A DNA stretch of 6,084 bases from Elusimicrobiota bacterium (GTDB lineage: Bacteria; Elusimicrobiota; Elusimicrobia; UBA1565; UBA9628). The notes below the pieces were generated by a model. The model saw nothing but the letters and a program-made list of their open reading frames with translations, was not told the origin of the DNA and did no database searches. Every line of letters begins with the position of its first letter. Positions within the stretch are counted from its first letter, which is position 1. Of the stretch, positions 5,044 through 6,084 are shown in pieces. The stretch lies in NCBI GenBank assembly GCA_023249695.1, contig JAHFCD010000159.1, positions 1 to 6,084 on the forward strand, written 5' to 3'. The position numbers and the translations under genes are program-made.

Positions 5044-6084
5044 TCGGGATAATGGCGGCCGCCGTTCTGCTCGCGGCCGCGCCGGCGCGGGCCCAGATCG
5101 ACGACGCCAAGCGCCTGCTGCTCGAGGGCGGCTACGAGGACGGCCTCGGCAATCCCGGGCCTTCCTCTCCCTACGGGTTCCTCTATCTCAACCGCCCCGG
5201 AGCGATGGGGCCCGGCTCCGCGTGGCGCTTGGCGCTGGCGCCGGTGTACATCGACACCGAGCTCGGCCTGCCCGGGATATTCGGCGGGCGGACCGACGTC
5301 GGCTTCGGCTTCAGCGGCGGCGGCTACGCCTTCGGCCACAATCAGATCACGCGCGGAGACGAGAAGCCCGGCGAGGCCTTCATCGGCCACGGCCTGAGCC
5401 CGTCGATCTCGCTGTATCCGCGCGTGGGAGACATCGGCCCCCTTCCGTTGAGCGGCGTGTTCCGCGTCGCGGCCGAGTACACCGACTATCAGCGCGCGGA
5501 CCACGCCGACGAAAGCTTCGAGCCTCCGCCCGACGAGTGGACCGGCGTCGCGCGCGGGGGCCTGCGCCTGGGCGGCGTCGAGCCGGGCATGGACCGCGGC
5601 CGGGCTCTGGAGGCGTCGCTGTGGGCGGAGACGCGCGTGCGGGACCGCCCCGCGTCGTACGGCTACAACGGCGACCGCTACGTGAGGCGCAACGTCAGCC
5701 TGTATTGGACCCGGATCATGGCGTCCTTGCCCGGTCCGGGCGGCAGCCGGGTCAGCGGCGGGCTGAACGCGGGCGGCGGCGGCCAGATCGGGCGCCTCAC
5801 CGCGTACCGTCTCGGCGGCATGCTGACCCAGACCTCGGAGTTCCCGCTGATCCTTCCGGGCTACTTCGCCCAGGAAATCTCCGCGCGCCGCTTCGTCCAC
5901 GCGTGGGCGCACACGGCCATTCCGATTCCCGGTTCGAAGCGCTTCTTCGTCGATCTCACCGCCGCCGCCGCGTCGATCAAGCCGGTGTATGGGACGGACT
6001 CGGGCGGGATCTCCCACGCCGGGCTCTCGGCGGGAATCAGCTTCGCGCCCGCGGCCGGCCCCGTGCACGCCGAGCTCGCCTACG
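5031..6084 (+). CDS. Secreted, probable outer-membrane beta-barrel protein (3' truncated)
   Basis: An ATG at 5031 opens a frame that stays open for 351 codons to the window edge. The start gives a textbook signal peptide: MRRSLGIM, a hydrophobic AAAVLLAAA core, and PARA followed by Q22 as the likely signal peptidase I site. A second ATG at 5052 would lose the positive n-region. The mature part is rich in Gly and aromatics with alternating polar/hydrophobic strands (WRLALAPVYIDTELGL; GFGFSGGGYAFG; FRVAAEYTDY; RRNVSLYWTRIMASL; FFVDLTAAAAS), as in outer-membrane barrels. RLGG (260-263) followed by LPGYFAQE (275-282) recalls the barrel of Omp85/bacterial surface antigen proteins, but this is weak. 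No strong Shine-Dalgarno precedes the start, and a leaderless transcript from TATAGA at 5017 is possible. It is divergent from etfB. Function is unknown. Confidence 0.65.
   Translation, partial: MRRSLGIMAAAVLLAAAPARAQIDDAKRLLLEGGYEDGLGNPGPSSPYGFLYLNRPGAMGPGSAWRLALAPVYIDTELGLPGIFGGRTDVGFGFSGGGYAFGHNQITRGDEKPGEAFIGHGLSPSISLYPRVGDIGPLPLSGVFRVAAEYTDYQRADHADESFEPPPDEWTGVARGGLRLGGVEPGMDRGRALEASLWAETRVRDRPASYGYNGDRYVRRNVSLYWTRIMASLPGPGGSRVSGGLNAGGGGQIGRLTAYRLGGMLTQTSEFPLILPGYFAQEISARRFVHAWAHTAIPIPGSKRFFVDLTAAAASIKPVYGTDSGGISHAGLSAGISFAPAAGPVHAELAY

Noticed and set aside
5040..6068. A 342-codon minus-strand frame antisense to the outer-membrane protein
   Set aside because: Ala/Arg/Gly-rich shadow composition. 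The plus strand gives a signal peptide and barrel-like strands.

Overview
The window is very GC-rich (roughly 70% by eye, with strong G/C preference at third codon positions). It looks like chromosomal DNA of a diderm bacterium: it carries a heterodimeric electron-transfer flavoprotein, multipass inner-membrane proteins, and a secreted protein with outer-membrane barrel character. The phylum cannot be fixed from this sequence. A high-GC environmental lineage such as Elusimicrobiota is only a guess.

Layout from left to right: (1) 2-1267, plus strand, the C-terminal part of a major-facilitator-type membrane protein cut by the window edge. (2) 1300-1657, a self-contained small transcription unit: an AT-rich island with TATTAG repeats, a near-consensus sigma70 promoter with a perfect TTGACA, a 55-codon gene of unknown function, a 17-bp hairpin, and a strong intrinsic terminator. 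(3) 1658-2000, a gene-free stretch almost filled by two diverged copies of one large folded element (A 1675-1800, B 1847-1978) in opposite orientation. Both fold as a three-way junction. Base changes between the copies keep the stems paired, and both cap the short arm with the same TCAAT loop. (4) 2001-4992, minus strand, an apparent operon etfB-etfA-small anchored protein-HTTM-like membrane protein. (5) 5031-6084, plus strand, a divergently transcribed secreted/outer-membrane protein cut by the right edge. Only 38 bp separate it from etfB.

How they may work together: EtfB and EtfA form the FAD-containing electron carrier between flavoprotein dehydrogenases and the respiratory chain. The last two operon genes overlap and so are probably co-translated; they encode a membrane pair of unknown function whose link to electron transfer is only positional. 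Both ETF subunits lack residues that are nearly invariant in canonical ETFs (Arg to Phe in the FAD domain of EtfA; Glu165 to Met and an altered AMP loop in EtfB), so this is an atypical ETF. The most novel item is the pair of structured elements, which match no family I recognise.
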